Below the pieces are notes generated by a model. It saw nothing but the letters and a program-made list of their open reading frames with translations, was not told the DNA's origin and did no database searches. Positions 54,901 to 64,000 of a stretch of 64,000 nt of DNA are shown in pieces. The stretch comes from Myxococcales bacterium (GTDB lineage Bacteria; Myxococcota_A; Polyangia; Polyangiales; Polyangiaceae), in NCBI GenBank assembly GCA_025355005.1, contig JANXLV010000019.1, forward strand, positions 62,001 to 126,000. Direction: 5' to 3'. How positions within the stretch are numbered: position 1 is the stretch's first letter; every line of letters starts with the position of its first letter. The position numbers and the translations under genes were made by a program.

Positions 54901-56586
54901 TCAAGCCATGCTCTGCGCGTGCAGCCACGCACGGAGGACGTTCGCCGCCGTCGCGGGATCCTTGGTGGCGATGTCGAGCGCTTCCTTGCGAAGGGCGTCC
55001 ACGTCGCCTGGAGGCAGCGCCTTGGCTGGCGTCATCGTGGAATGTTCCAGTTGGAAGATTGGCGGTTCGGGCGCCACGATCTCGGCGGCCTTCGCGAGCT
55101 TCTTCTTCCGGCTGCGGCGGACCACGAGGCCCATCACGGCCAGCGCGACCACGACGCCCGCGATGGGCGCGTAGGTGCGAGCCTTCAGCATGCGCGGCGA
55201 CAGCGGCGCGACCACGGCGAGCGCGGGCTCCTCCGTCTCCTGCGTCGCGAACGCGGAGCTCTCGATGTGGAGCGCATCGCCGCGGGCGGCGCTGAAGCCA
55301 ACGGCGCTCTTCACGAGCTCGCTGAGCTTGTCCATTTCCTCCTTCTCACGCGGGACGACCACGCCGTCCTTCTTCACGCCGTCCACGAGCACGGCCACGC
55401 TGATGCGCACGACCTTGCCGCTCACCTGGACGGTCTTCTCCGTGACGCGATCGACCTCGAAATTGTGCGTGTAGCTTTGCTTGTAAGGGCCAGGCCCGAT
55501 CGCACCACCGATACCTTCGGGAGACGCGCCGCCTGGAAGATTGGTCTGCGCACCGGGAATACCCGCCGCCACCTTTGCCGTCGGCGCGGGCGCCGTGGAC
55601 GAGGATGGCGCGGGCGACGCGGCAGCTGCCTGGGCCGTGGGAACGAACGCCACGCTGGCCGCACCGGCGGGCGATGCTGGCGCCGGTCCATTGCGCTCCT
55701 CCATCCGTTGCTCGCTGCGAAGCACGGATTTCTGCGGCTCGTAGTGCTCTTCGGTGCGCTCGTGCGAGCTCTGGTCGAGCTCCACGGCGACGCGTACATC
55801 TGCATGCCCGCGGCCCACGGTGCGCTCCAGGAGCTCACGTGCTCGCGCCTCGAGGGTGCTTTGCATCTCGTGCTCGCGCTCGCTGCGGGCGTCGTTCGCC
55901 GCTGCTTCGCCGTCGCCGTTCGGGCGATGCAGCGTGCTTCCATCGGCGCTCACCACGGAGACGCGGGACTCCGAGAGCCCAGGAACGCCGCTGGCGACGA
56001 GATGGACCACGCTCGCAACGTCGCGCGGCGGCATGGTGCGACCGGGACGCAACCTCACCACGACGGAGGCCGTGGCCGCCTCGCGTGACTGCGAGACGAA
56101 CAGGCTGCGCTCGGGCATCACCAGGTGAACGCGTGCACTCTGCACGGATTGAATCGATGAGATGGTGCGCGCGAGCTCGCCTTCCAGGGCGCGTCGTACG
56201 AGCACGCGTTGCTCCAGCTCCGTGGCGCCCAGGTGCTGTTTGTCGAACACCTCGAAGCCGACGCCGCCGCCACGCGGAAGGCCCTGGCCTGCAAGGTCGA
56301 CTCGCAGCTCGCGGACGCGCTCTTCGGGCACGCTGATCGTGCTCTCGCCTTCCACTCTGAACGGGATTTTCATCTCTTTCAGCTTTGCCGTGACGAGCCC
56401 TGCGTCCTCTGGCGAGAGGTCCGTGTAGAGCACTGCGTACGTCTCGTGCGCGGAGAGGGCGGACAGTCCCGCGACGCCTGCGATCACGACGAGCAGAGTG
56501 CCGACGAACGCGGCCTTCTTCAGGGCGTTCAGCGTTCCCCAGAACTTCTTCGCCTGCTCGAACGCGGCCTTGGCTCGCTCCTTCAT
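54901..56586 (-). CDS. fliF: Flagellar MS-ring protein FliF
   Basis: A 561-residue MS-ring protein with two membrane helices (about 24-46 and 478-497). Its ring-building domains read TDLSPEDAGLVTAKLKEMKIPFRV, QRVLVRRALEGELARTISSIQSVQSARVHLVMPE and ARELLERTVGRGHADVRVAVELD. The C-terminal cytoplasmic tail would bind FliG. It is the base on which the motor and export gate assemble. Confidence 0.95.
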   Translation of the reverse strand: MKERAKAAFEQAKKFWGTLNALKKAAFVGTLLVVIAGVAGLSALSAHETYAVLYTDLSPEDAGLVTAKLKEMKIPFRVEGESTISVPEERVRELRVDLAGQGLPRGGGVGFEVFDKQHLGATELEQRVLVRRALEGELARTISSIQSVQSARVHLVMPERSLFVSQSREAATASVVVRLRPGRTMPPRDVASVVHLVASGVPGLSESRVSVVSADGSTLHRPNGDGEAAANDARSEREHEMQSTLEARARELLERTVGRGHADVRVAVELDQSSHERTEEHYEPQKSVLRSEQRMEERNGPAPASPAGAASVAFVPTAQAAAASPAPSSSTAPAPTAKVAAGIPGAQTNLPGGASPEGIGGAIGPGPYKQSYTHNFEVDRVTEKTVQVSGKVVRISVAVLVDGVKKDGVVVPREKEEMDKLSELVKSAVGFSAARGDALHIESSAFATQETEEPALAVVAPLSPRMLKARTYAPIAGVVVALAVMGLVVRRSRKKKLAKAAEIVAPEPPIFQLEHSTMTPAKALPPGDVDALRKEALDIATKDPATAANVLRAWLHAQSMA

Positions 56587-56588
56587 TT

Positions 56589-56924
56589 TCAGATGCTCAT
56601 CCGGAGGAGATCATTGATGGCGTCCACGACCTTGTTCTTCACGGTGGCGACGAGATGCAGCTCGATCTCGGCCTGCTTCACGGCGATCATCGTTCCGTGA
56701 ATGTCATCGTTCCTGCCGTCGGCGAACGCGGCGGCCTTCTGACTCGCGACCTCTTGCGTGGCGTTGGCGTGGCCGAGCGCCTGCGCGAGGATGCCCGCGA
56801 ACGGCAGACCGTCCTCGGGACTCTGACCGGTAGGTAGCCCAGCGCCCGGGTTCGCGTCGATCGTGGACGCGCCATCGCCGATCGGCGTCTGGTGCGAGGC
56901 GGCCAGCGTGATCGGATCGCTCAT
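56589..56924 (-). CDS. fliE: Hook-basal-body complex protein FliE
   Basis: A 111-residue protein whose C-terminal half carries the FliE signature (NDDIHGTMIAVKQAEIELHLVATVKNKVVDAINDLLRM). The N-terminal half is variable and Gly/Pro-rich. FliE joins the MS-ring/export gate to the rod. It lies between flgC and fliF, the standard order. Confidence 0.92.
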   Translation of the reverse strand: MSDPITLAASHQTPIGDGASTIDANPGAGLPTGQSPEDGLPFAGILAQALGHANATQEVASQKAAAFADGRNDDIHGTMIAVKQAEIELHLVATVKNKVVDAINDLLRMSI

Positions 56925-56927
56925 GGC

Positions 56928-57356
56928 TTACTTCCCGAGGCCCAGAGCAGTCTGCGCCATGCTCTTCACGGACTCGATCGAGCTCACGCCCGCTTCGTAC
57001 GCGCGCGACGCCGTTATCATGTTGACCATCTCCTCCACCACGTTGACGTTCGGGTAGGACACGTAGCCGGTGGGGTCCGCGTCTGGATGCCCGGGCTCGT
57101 AGACCTTCATCGGATCGCGCGTGTCTTCCTTGATCTCGCTGACCTTGACGAGCTGCACGTTGCGCTCGGTGGAGTCGAACGAGCTCTGCGAGAGCGACTG
57201 CGCCACGAACACGGGGTCGATGCGCTTGTATGGACCGCCAGCCTCCGTCCGCGTGGTCTTCGCGTTCGCCAGGTTCGAGGCGATCGTGTTCATGCGCGAG
57301 CGCTCGGCCGAGAGGCCCGAGGCTGCGACTTCCATGGCGCTGAATGTTCCGAGCAT
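56928..57356 (-). CDS. flgC: Flagellar basal-body rod protein FlgC
   Basis: A 142-residue proximal rod protein: SAMEVAASGLSAERSRMNTIASNLANAKTTRTEAGGPYKR at the start and GYVSYPNVNVVEEMVNMITASRAYEAGVSSIESVKSMAQTAL at the end, both typical of FlgC. It follows flgB in the first flagellar unit. Confidence 0.95.
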   Translation of the reverse strand: MLGTFSAMEVAASGLSAERSRMNTIASNLANAKTTRTEAGGPYKRIDPVFVAQSLSQSSFDSTERNVQLVKVSEIKEDTRDPMKVYEPGHPDADPTGYVSYPNVNVVEEMVNMITASRAYEAGVSSIESVKSMAQTALGLGK

Positions 57357-57390
57357 CTTCGTTTCTCCCTACGCTGCAGAGGCGCGGGCC

Positions 57391-57789
57391 TCAGCCTTTC
57401 CCGTCGTTCGCTGCGAACTCCAGATCGGCGAGCTCGCTGTGTGCGAGCACCGACACCACGTCGTATCGAATCTGGTTCGCTGCCACCTTCGCCGCCTCGC
57501 GATCGAGCGACACCGAGTTCTTGTCCAGGCCACTGGCGCTCGGCGATGGATCGTCGAACACGGTGTACGACGGACCCACGGGGATCGAGCCGGCCGCCTC
57601 CGAGGAGCTCGACTTCGCGACCTCGAGCTGCAGCTTGCCGTCGAACGACATGTCGTCGCGGCTGACGTCCTTCGGCACGTAGCCTGGCGTGTCCACGTGC
57701 GCGAGATTGGACGCCAGCATGTTGTGGCGGAACATGTGATAGTCGAGCGTCGCGTGTAGCTTGTCGACTCCTCCGAATAGCTCACTCAT
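57391..57789 (-). CDS. flgB: Flagellar basal-body rod protein FlgB
   Basis: A 132-residue proximal rod protein with HATLDYHMFRHNMLASNLAHVDTPGYVPKDVS near the start, the family signature, and a C-terminal helix (LDREAAKVAANQIRYDVVSVLAHSELADL). ATG 57789 gives the normal family N-terminus. ATG 57816 is in frame but lies inside the sigma54 promoter. No Shine-Dalgarno sequence precedes 57789. It is the first gene of the flgB-fliJ unit. Confidence 0.9.
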   Translation of the reverse strand: MSELFGGVDKLHATLDYHMFRHNMLASNLAHVDTPGYVPKDVSRDDMSFDGKLQLEVAKSSSSEAAGSIPVGPSYTVFDDPSPSASGLDKNSVSLDREAAKVAANQIRYDVVSVLAHSELADLEFAANDGKG

Positions 57790-57804
57790 GGCGAGAGGAG
57801 CTGG

Positions 57805-57820
57805 AGCAGGGTCCATGCCA
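57805..57820 (-). promoter_or_regulatory. Sigma54 promoter upstream of flgB
   Basis: The - strand reads TGGCATGGACCCTGCT, close to TGGCACG-N4-TTGCW with GG-N10-GC spacing. The predicted start (about 57794) lies five bases before ATG 57789, giving a very short leader. Confidence 0.65.
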
Positions 57821-57981
57821 TGCAGCCGCTCCCTTCGGTCGCTCTGCATTCTTCTGGTGTTTCGCTCCCGCTGGTCGCTCGTGAGCTGGTTTTTTCGGGC
57901 GTTCTGTAGCAGGGGCAGCGTCATGGAAGCGACGGCGATGGCGTCAAGCGTGTGTAGGTACGTGGTATCGTCGGCGCTGCC

Positions 57982-59304
<1,323 letters not shown>

Positions 59305-59314
59305 GTGGTCAATT

Positions 59315-59340
59315 TCCGCCAGGTGGCGTGGCGGACTTTT
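59315..59340 (+). terminator. Inverted repeat followed by T run after the activator gene
   Basis: tccgcca and tggcgga form a perfect 7-base stem with a 7-base loop, followed by ctttt. It lies eleven bases after the stop at 59304, a good position for a weak intrinsic terminator; it could also be an operator. Confidence 0.5.
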
Positions 59341-59420
59341 ACCATGCATCCGATGTAGTCGTTTCTGCCAGCAACGCGAAAAATTCGTCGATCTTGCGTC
59401 TCAACGTCTCAAGGTTTTCT

Positions 59421-59436
59421 TGGCCCGACCGTTGCT
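59421..59436 (+). promoter_or_regulatory. Sigma54 promoter of the second flagellar activator
   Basis: TGGCCCGACCGTTGCT differs from TGGCACG-N4-TTGCW at only one position and has the exact GG-N10-GC spacing. The predicted start is about 97 bases before ATG 59544, and a GGAGG ribosome site follows. The rest of the 59305-59543 gap shows no gene. Confidence 0.8.
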
Positions 59437-59543
59437 TACCTTCCTCCCGTCGCTCGCCTGTCTGTTGGGGTGAGCAGGCAATAGCAGTCGTGCCGCGCCG
59501 CGGTGCGAAGGCGACGGTTTGCCAAACGTCTTGGAGGTCCTTC

Positions 59544-60662
<1,119 letters not shown>

Positions 60663-60670
60663 AAGAGAAC

Positions 60671-60970
60671 ATGGTCCTCCTCACCCGGCTGAACGGCCAG
60701 CCTGTCGCGATCAATCCAGACCTCATCGCCTGGATCGAGATCATGCCCGACACGACCGTCTCGCTGATCGGTGGGGACAAGCTCCTCGTGAGGGAGAGCC
60801 TGGACACCGTGATCGATCGCGTCATCCAGTACCGCCGCGCAACGACTGGCTCACCCACGTCGCGGAACGCGCTGTTCCACGGATTGCGTTCTGGTGGGAG
60901 CACCCGCCCGAGCAAGTCGCCACACGCCTTCCTCCGGCTCTCCACACCCCCTGACACGGACGAGAAGTGA
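60671..60970 (+). CDS. flbD: FlbD/SwrD-family protein
   Basis: A 99-residue protein. Its first ~55 residues (MVLLTRLNGQPVAINPDLIA, then EIMPDTTVSLIGGDKLLVRES) match the small FlbD family. Those proteins are encoded beside motAB or flgE and support motor function in Bacillus (SwrD), as I recall. The extra ~40 Ser/Arg/Pro-rich residues at the end are unusual. It lies eight bases after the activator gene and one base before motA's ATG, so it belongs to the same operon. Confidence 0.85.
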   Translation: MVLLTRLNGQPVAINPDLIAWIEIMPDTTVSLIGGDKLLVRESLDTVIDRVIQYRRATTGSPTSRNALFHGLRSGGSTRPSKSPHAFLRLSTPPDTDEK

Positions 60971-60971
60971 C

Positions 60972-61769
60972 ATGGACAAGGCAACCCTCGCGGGCCTCGG
61001 CGTCGCAACGATCGGCATCCTCGGCGGAGACCTGATCGAAGGCGGAAAGATCTCCGCGCTCATCCAGCCAACCGCCTTCATGATCGTTCTGGGCGGCACC
61101 ATTGGCGCAACGCTGGTGCAGGTGTCCATGCCCACGTTCATCAAGGCCGTGAAGGCTGGAAAGCTGGCGTTTGCAGAGCCCGCCGATCCACGCAAGAAGC
61201 TGATCGACGAGATCGTGAACTACGCGGGCATCGCGCGAAAGGACGGAATCCTCGCGCTGGAGCCGCTCGCCGCAAAGGCAAGTCACCCGTTCCTGGCCCG
61301 TGCGCTCACGATGGCGGTCGACGGCGCGGATTCCTCGGCCATGCGCGATACGCTCGAAGGTTCGATCCATCACACCCAGGAAGAAGGCGACGACATCGCC
61401 AAGGTGTATGAGGCCGGCGGCGGCTACTCGCCGACCATCGGCATCATCGGCGCCGTGCTTGGCCTCATCCAGGTCATGAGCAACCTCTCCGACATCGCAA
61501 AGGTCGGTGAAGGTATCGCCGTCGCGTTCGTTGCTACGATCTACGGCGTTGCCTTCGCGAACATCATCTTCCTGCCGTTCGCGGCCAAGTTGAAGCTGCG
61601 AACCCGGGCCACGGTCCAGACGGAAGAAATGCTGCTCGAAGGCGCGCTCGCCATCCAGCAAGGCATGAACCCGAAGGTCATCAGAGATCGGCTGATGGGC
61701 ATGGGGGGAGGCGCTCACGATGATCACGGCAAGGCAGGCGCCGGGGCCGTGGACAAGGCTGCAGCGTAG
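60972..61769 (+). CDS. motA: Flagellar stator protein MotA
   Basis: A 265-residue stator protein with four membrane helices. Conserved parts are AGLGVATIGILGGDLIEGGKISALIQPTAFMIVLGG, the cytoplasmic loop KDGILALEPLAAKASHPFLARALTMAVDG, and the paired helices in GYSPTIGIIGAVLGLIQVMSNLSD and AFVATIYGVAFANIIFLPFAAKL. The Pro residues at the channel (SPTIG, LPFA) are kept. With MotB it forms the ion channel driving rotation. Confidence 0.94.
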   Translation: MDKATLAGLGVATIGILGGDLIEGGKISALIQPTAFMIVLGGTIGATLVQVSMPTFIKAVKAGKLAFAEPADPRKKLIDEIVNYAGIARKDGILALEPLAAKASHPFLARALTMAVDGADSSAMRDTLEGSIHHTQEEGDDIAKVYEAGGGYSPTIGIIGAVLGLIQVMSNLSDIAKVGEGIAVAFVATIYGVAFANIIFLPFAAKLKLRTRATVQTEEMLLEGALAIQQGMNPKVIRDRLMGMGGGAHDDHGKAGAGAVDKAAA

Positions 61770-61818
61770 TCTTGGCATGATTGCCTCGAACGGCGTGATG
61801 CTTGCGTAACCCACCACC

Positions 61819-62577
61819 ATGGCGAAGAAGCACAAGCACCCCGAACACGTGAACCACGAGCGATGGCTCGTGAGCTACGCGGACTTCATGACGCTGCTGT
61901 TCGCGTTCTTCGTCGTCATGTTCGCGTCCTCGCAGGTGGACTCGAACAAGCTGGGACGGTTCACGGAGTCGTTCACGACGGCCGTGACGTGGAACATGTT
62001 CGACTCGCCCGGCGGCTACGGCATGATGGCGCACGACAAGGCGAAGGGCTTCGTGGGCGACGAGCCCGGCGAAGAAGACGAAGACACGAAGGGCAAGAGC
62101 AAGGGCGCAGGCGCGAAGGACCAGGAGGCGAAGGAGCTCAAAGAGAAGCTCGAATCCAAGCTCAAGGAGCAGAAGGATCTCGTTTCGCTGAAGGTCATCG
62201 AGGCGCACGGCGAGATCATCCTGCGCCTGCCCGAGCGCCTGCTCTTCGACGTGGGCGCCGCAGACATTCGCCCCGAGGGCAGGAACGCCGTGCTCCTCAT
62301 CGCGCAGGAGCTCGCGCTGCACGAGGTCGCCGTGCGCGTGGAGGGTCACACGGACTCCGCGCCCATCCACACCGACAAATTTCCGTCGAACTGGGAGCTC
62401 TCTGGCGCTCGCGCCATGACGGTCCTCCGCGTCATCACGGAGACGCACAAGATGTCGCCTGACCGCCTGTCGGGCGCGGGGTACGGCCAGCACCATCCGA
62501 TCGCCTCGAACGACTCGCCAGAGGGGCGCGCGCAGAACCGCCGCGTCGATCTCGTGGTCGTGATCGCGGGTCCGTGA
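61819..62577 (+). CDS. motB: Flagellar stator protein MotB
   Basis: A 252-residue protein: short basic tail, one helix with the ion-binding Asp in WLVSYADFMTLLFAFFVVMFA (Asp ~22), a charged linker (about 85-125) and a C-terminal OmpA-like peptidoglycan-binding domain (RVEGHTDSAPIHTDKFPSNWELS; AGYGQHHPIASNDSPEGRAQNRRVDL). Ion preference (H+ or Na+) cannot be decided by eye. It follows motA by 49 bases. Confidence 0.94.
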   Translation: MAKKHKHPEHVNHERWLVSYADFMTLLFAFFVVMFASSQVDSNKLGRFTESFTTAVTWNMFDSPGGYGMMAHDKAKGFVGDEPGEEDEDTKGKSKGAGAKDQEAKELKEKLESKLKEQKDLVSLKVIEAHGEIILRLPERLLFDVGAADIRPEGRNAVLLIAQELALHEVAVRVEGHTDSAPIHTDKFPSNWELSGARAMTVLRVITETHKMSPDRLSGAGYGQHHPIASNDSPEGRAQNRRVDLVVVIAGP

Positions 62578-62611
62578 GGACGGCACTCTCCACGAAAGCT
62601 GGAGAGCCTTT

Positions 62612-62627
62612 CGGCACGATCGTCGCA
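62612..62627 (+). promoter_or_regulatory. Sigma54-like promoter upstream of the envelope gene at 62641
   Basis: CGGCACGATCGTCGCA matches GGCACG exactly at -24 and keeps GC at -12 with the correct spacing. The predicted start is about three bases before ATG 62641, and no ribosome site is visible. Confidence 0.5.
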
Positions 62628-62640
62628 GCTACGACTGCTG

Positions 62641-63171
62641 ATGAAACGCTCAGTCGCCCTCGCCGCCGCGCTCGTTAGCCTTGCCACAAGCACTGCCGCC
62701 TCTGCCCAGGTCATGGGTGCCGACATCGGCGCCGCAAGCGGGATGGAGGCTGGCGACGACGGCACGGGCACGACGGCGTTTCGGCGCGCACGCACTCGCC
62801 TCCGCGCGTCGGTGCTCTGGCAGACCGAGGAGGGCAACAGCGGCATGAGCGCGATCGCCTTCGTCGAGATCGAGCCGCACACGTCGTTCGGCAACGAGAT
62901 CCGATACACCTACGCGTTCTCGCGACGGATGGAGGCGTTCGGCGGCGCTACCGGCACGTGGGTGCCGCACATCCTCATCGGCGGCGTGGCCGGCGCGACG
63001 TTCCTCTTCGGAAAGAGCGAGATGCGGCTCTTCGTCGAGCCGTCGATCTCCGCGCTCCCCTTCGGCACCGATCTCCCGACCAGCGGCGTGCTCATGTGGG
63101 GCCTCCTGTCGGTCGGCGTGCGCGGCGACATCTCCAGCCTCGTTGCAGAGAAGAACGGAGAAGAGAAGTGA
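62641..63171 (+). CDS. Secreted protein, possible outer-membrane barrel, between motB and flgG
   Basis: A 176-residue exported protein: Sec signal MKRSVALAAALVSLATSTAASA with cleavage after ASA. The rest alternates in a beta-barrel style (RARTRLRASVLWQTEE; NEIRYTYAFSRRMEAFGG; EMRLFVEPSISALPFG; GVLMWGLLSVGVRGDI). I do not recognise it. Its place between motB and flgG, with a sigma54-like promoter, suggests a flagellar or motor-accessory envelope protein, but this is inference. Its stop overlaps the next gene's GTG start by four bases. Confidence 0.6.
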   Translation: MKRSVALAAALVSLATSTAASAQVMGADIGAASGMEAGDDGTGTTAFRRARTRLRASVLWQTEEGNSGMSAIAFVEIEPHTSFGNEIRYTYAFSRRMEAFGGATGTWVPHILIGGVAGATFLFGKSEMRLFVEPSISALPFGTDLPTSGVLMWGLLSVGVRGDISSLVAEKNGEEK

Positions 63172-63518
63172 GATACGCGCGAGCGGCTCTCGTCGCCGTT
63201 GCGGTCGGCCTGTCGCTCCTACCGCTGCTCTCCGTGGGGTGCGGGACTGGCACCAGCTGCCTGCGCCTCTCGGACTGCGCGAACGGCATGACGTGCCAGG
63301 CGGGCACGTGCACGAGCACGGCTGCGGCGGATGCGGACACGACGGAGGGCTCCGTCGGCAACGCCGCGGACGCCAATACGCAGGCGCTGGACAGCACGCC
63401 CGTTGACGCCACGACGACGAAGGACACTGGCGAAGCCGACGCGGAGACCACGAAGGACAACGACGCGGACACGGGAAATGAAGCCGATTCCGCTGCGTCG
63501 GAGGCGGATGCCGGATGA
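63168..63518 (+). CDS. Cys-containing Asp/Thr-rich lipoprotein
   Basis: A 116-residue lipoprotein starting with GTG that overlaps the previous stop. The signal ends in the lipobox LLSVGC (Cys 25). A small Cys cluster (GTSCLRLSDCANGMTCQAGTC) follows, then a ~75-residue acidic tail rich in Asp, Ala, Thr and Glu. The tail looks disordered. It is paired with the barrel-like protein upstream; function unknown. Confidence 0.6.
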   Translation: MRYARAALVAVAVGLSLLPLLSVGCGTGTSCLRLSDCANGMTCQAGTCTSTAAADADTTEGSVGNAADANTQALDSTPVDATTTKDTGEADAETTKDNDADTGNEADSAASEADAG

Positions 63519-63528
63519 AGGGTGCCAC

Positions 63529-63544
63529 TGGCACCGCGCATGCA
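63529..63544 (+). promoter_or_regulatory. Sigma54 promoter upstream of flgG
   Basis: TGGCACCGCGCATGCA has the full TGGCAC of the -24 element and TGCA at -12 with GG-N10-GC spacing. The predicted start is ~44 bases before ATG 63599, and AAGAGG six bases before the ATG is a good ribosome site. Confidence 0.7.
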
Positions 63545-63598
63545 CGACATGAGCTCTGTCCCCCACACGGGACAAGAATCGCGTGAAAGAGGTCAGAG

Positions 63599-64000
63599 AT
63601 GTTTCGTTCACTTCACACGGCAGCGACGGGAATGGCAGCGCAAGAGGCCGAGCTCGACTCCATCTCCAACAACCTCGCGAACGCCAACACCGTCGGCTTC
63701 AAGAAGACTCGGGCGGACTTCCAGGACCTCGTCTACCAGACCGTTCGCGCCGCAGGCACGCAGACCAGCGCAACGACCGTCGCGCCCTCGGGCACGCAGC
63801 TGGGTAGCGGCGTTCGCCTGGTGTCCACATCGCGCAACTTCGGACAGGGCGCGATGCAGAACACGAACAACCCACTCGACCTCGCCATCGAAGGCAACGG
63901 CTTCTTCGTGGTGGGGCAGCCGGATGGTCAGCCCGCGTACACGCGCGCCGGCAACCTGAAGACGGACGCGCAGGGCAGGCTATGCACGAGCGAGGGCATG
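63599..64000 (+). CDS. flgG: Flagellar distal rod protein FlgG, 5' part
   Basis: The first 134 codons of FlgG, cut by the window end. The start (MFRSLHTAATGMAAQEAELD), the signature SISNNLANANTVGFKKTRADFQDLVYQTV and the central LDLAIEGNGFFVVGQPDG are typical. The FlgG-type Gln/Thr/Ser-rich segment after the N-terminal helix (QTSATTVAPSGTQLGSGVR) separates it from FlgF. It probably opens a further flagellar unit (for example flgA, flgH, flgI) beyond the window. Confidence 0.93.
   Translation, partial: MFRSLHTAATGMAAQEAELDSISNNLANANTVGFKKTRADFQDLVYQTVRAAGTQTSATTVAPSGTQLGSGVRLVSTSRNFGQGAMQNTNNPLDLAIEGNGFFVVGQPDGQPAYTRAGNLKTDAQGRLCTSEGM

Noticed and set aside
57962-57977. GG-N10-GC (tggtatcgtcggcgc) before the first activator gene as a sigma54 promoter
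   Set aside because: The -12 part lacks TTGC and the predicted start would fall after the TTG start codon.
62586-62606. ctctcc/ggagag inverted repeat after motB as a terminator
   Set aside because: Six-base stem with a nine-base loop and no real T run follows; too weak to call.

Overview
The window is high-GC DNA (I estimate mid-60s percent) with short intergenic gaps, many ATGA/GTGA start-stop overlaps, and an unusual density of secreted lipoproteins whose tails are rich in Gly, Asp and Ser after the lipobox Cys. Together with a serine protease ending in a MYXO-CTERM-like segment, a protein with an AgmX-type C-terminal domain, and a serpin lipoprotein, this points to a myxobacterium (Myxococcota), most likely of the Polyangiales type. 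That assignment is inference from gene style; no rRNA gene is present. I see no tRNA, rRNA, CRISPR array or insertion sequence.

Region 1 (1-3.7 kb, + strand): the end of a formate dehydrogenase alpha subunit, fdhD, an odd DUF309/phosphodiester glycosidase membrane protein, and a small lipoprotein. Region 2 (3.7-15.8 kb, - strand): a frameshifted MMPL transporter, an orphan B12/radical-SAM enzyme, a CDGSH/GST/lipoprotein operon, an RND efflux operon closed by its own TetR gene, and a 2OG-Fe(II) oxygenase. Region 3 (15.8-38.9 kb): accessory envelope and metabolic genes with clear signs of gene decay (a deleted isopenicillin-N-synthase-like gene and a DUF4132 remnant fused against a protease gene). 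It also holds a nucleotidyltransferase/small-protein pair, methylmalonate-semialdehyde dehydrogenase, a sigma/FecR/outer-membrane operon, an AhpD-like/flavoprotein pair, an acyltransferase, a serpin, and a five-gene c-type cytochrome operon.

Region 4 (39.0-64.0 kb) is a nearly complete flagellar locus, notable because most cultured myxobacteria lack flagella. On the - strand, flgB-flgC-fliE-F-G-H-I-J is followed by flgD-flgE-fliL-M-N-O-P-Q-R-flhB-flhA-flhF-fliA-flgF. On the + strand lie two sigma54 activators, flbD, motA, motB, two unknown envelope genes and the start of flgG. FlhG, FliK and flagellin are not in the window.

Two regulatory patterns emerged. Five sites fit the sigma54 -24/-12 consensus (GG-N10-GC), at flgB, flgD, the second activator, the envelope pair and flgG. 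Three of them would start transcription only 2-5 bases before the start codon, and exactly those three genes lack a Shine-Dalgarno sequence, while the two with long leaders have one. Separately, several non-flagellar genes have a TAnnnT hexamer 5-8 bases before the start codon, as expected for leaderless mRNAs. Leaderless or near-leaderless expression may therefore be common in this organism.
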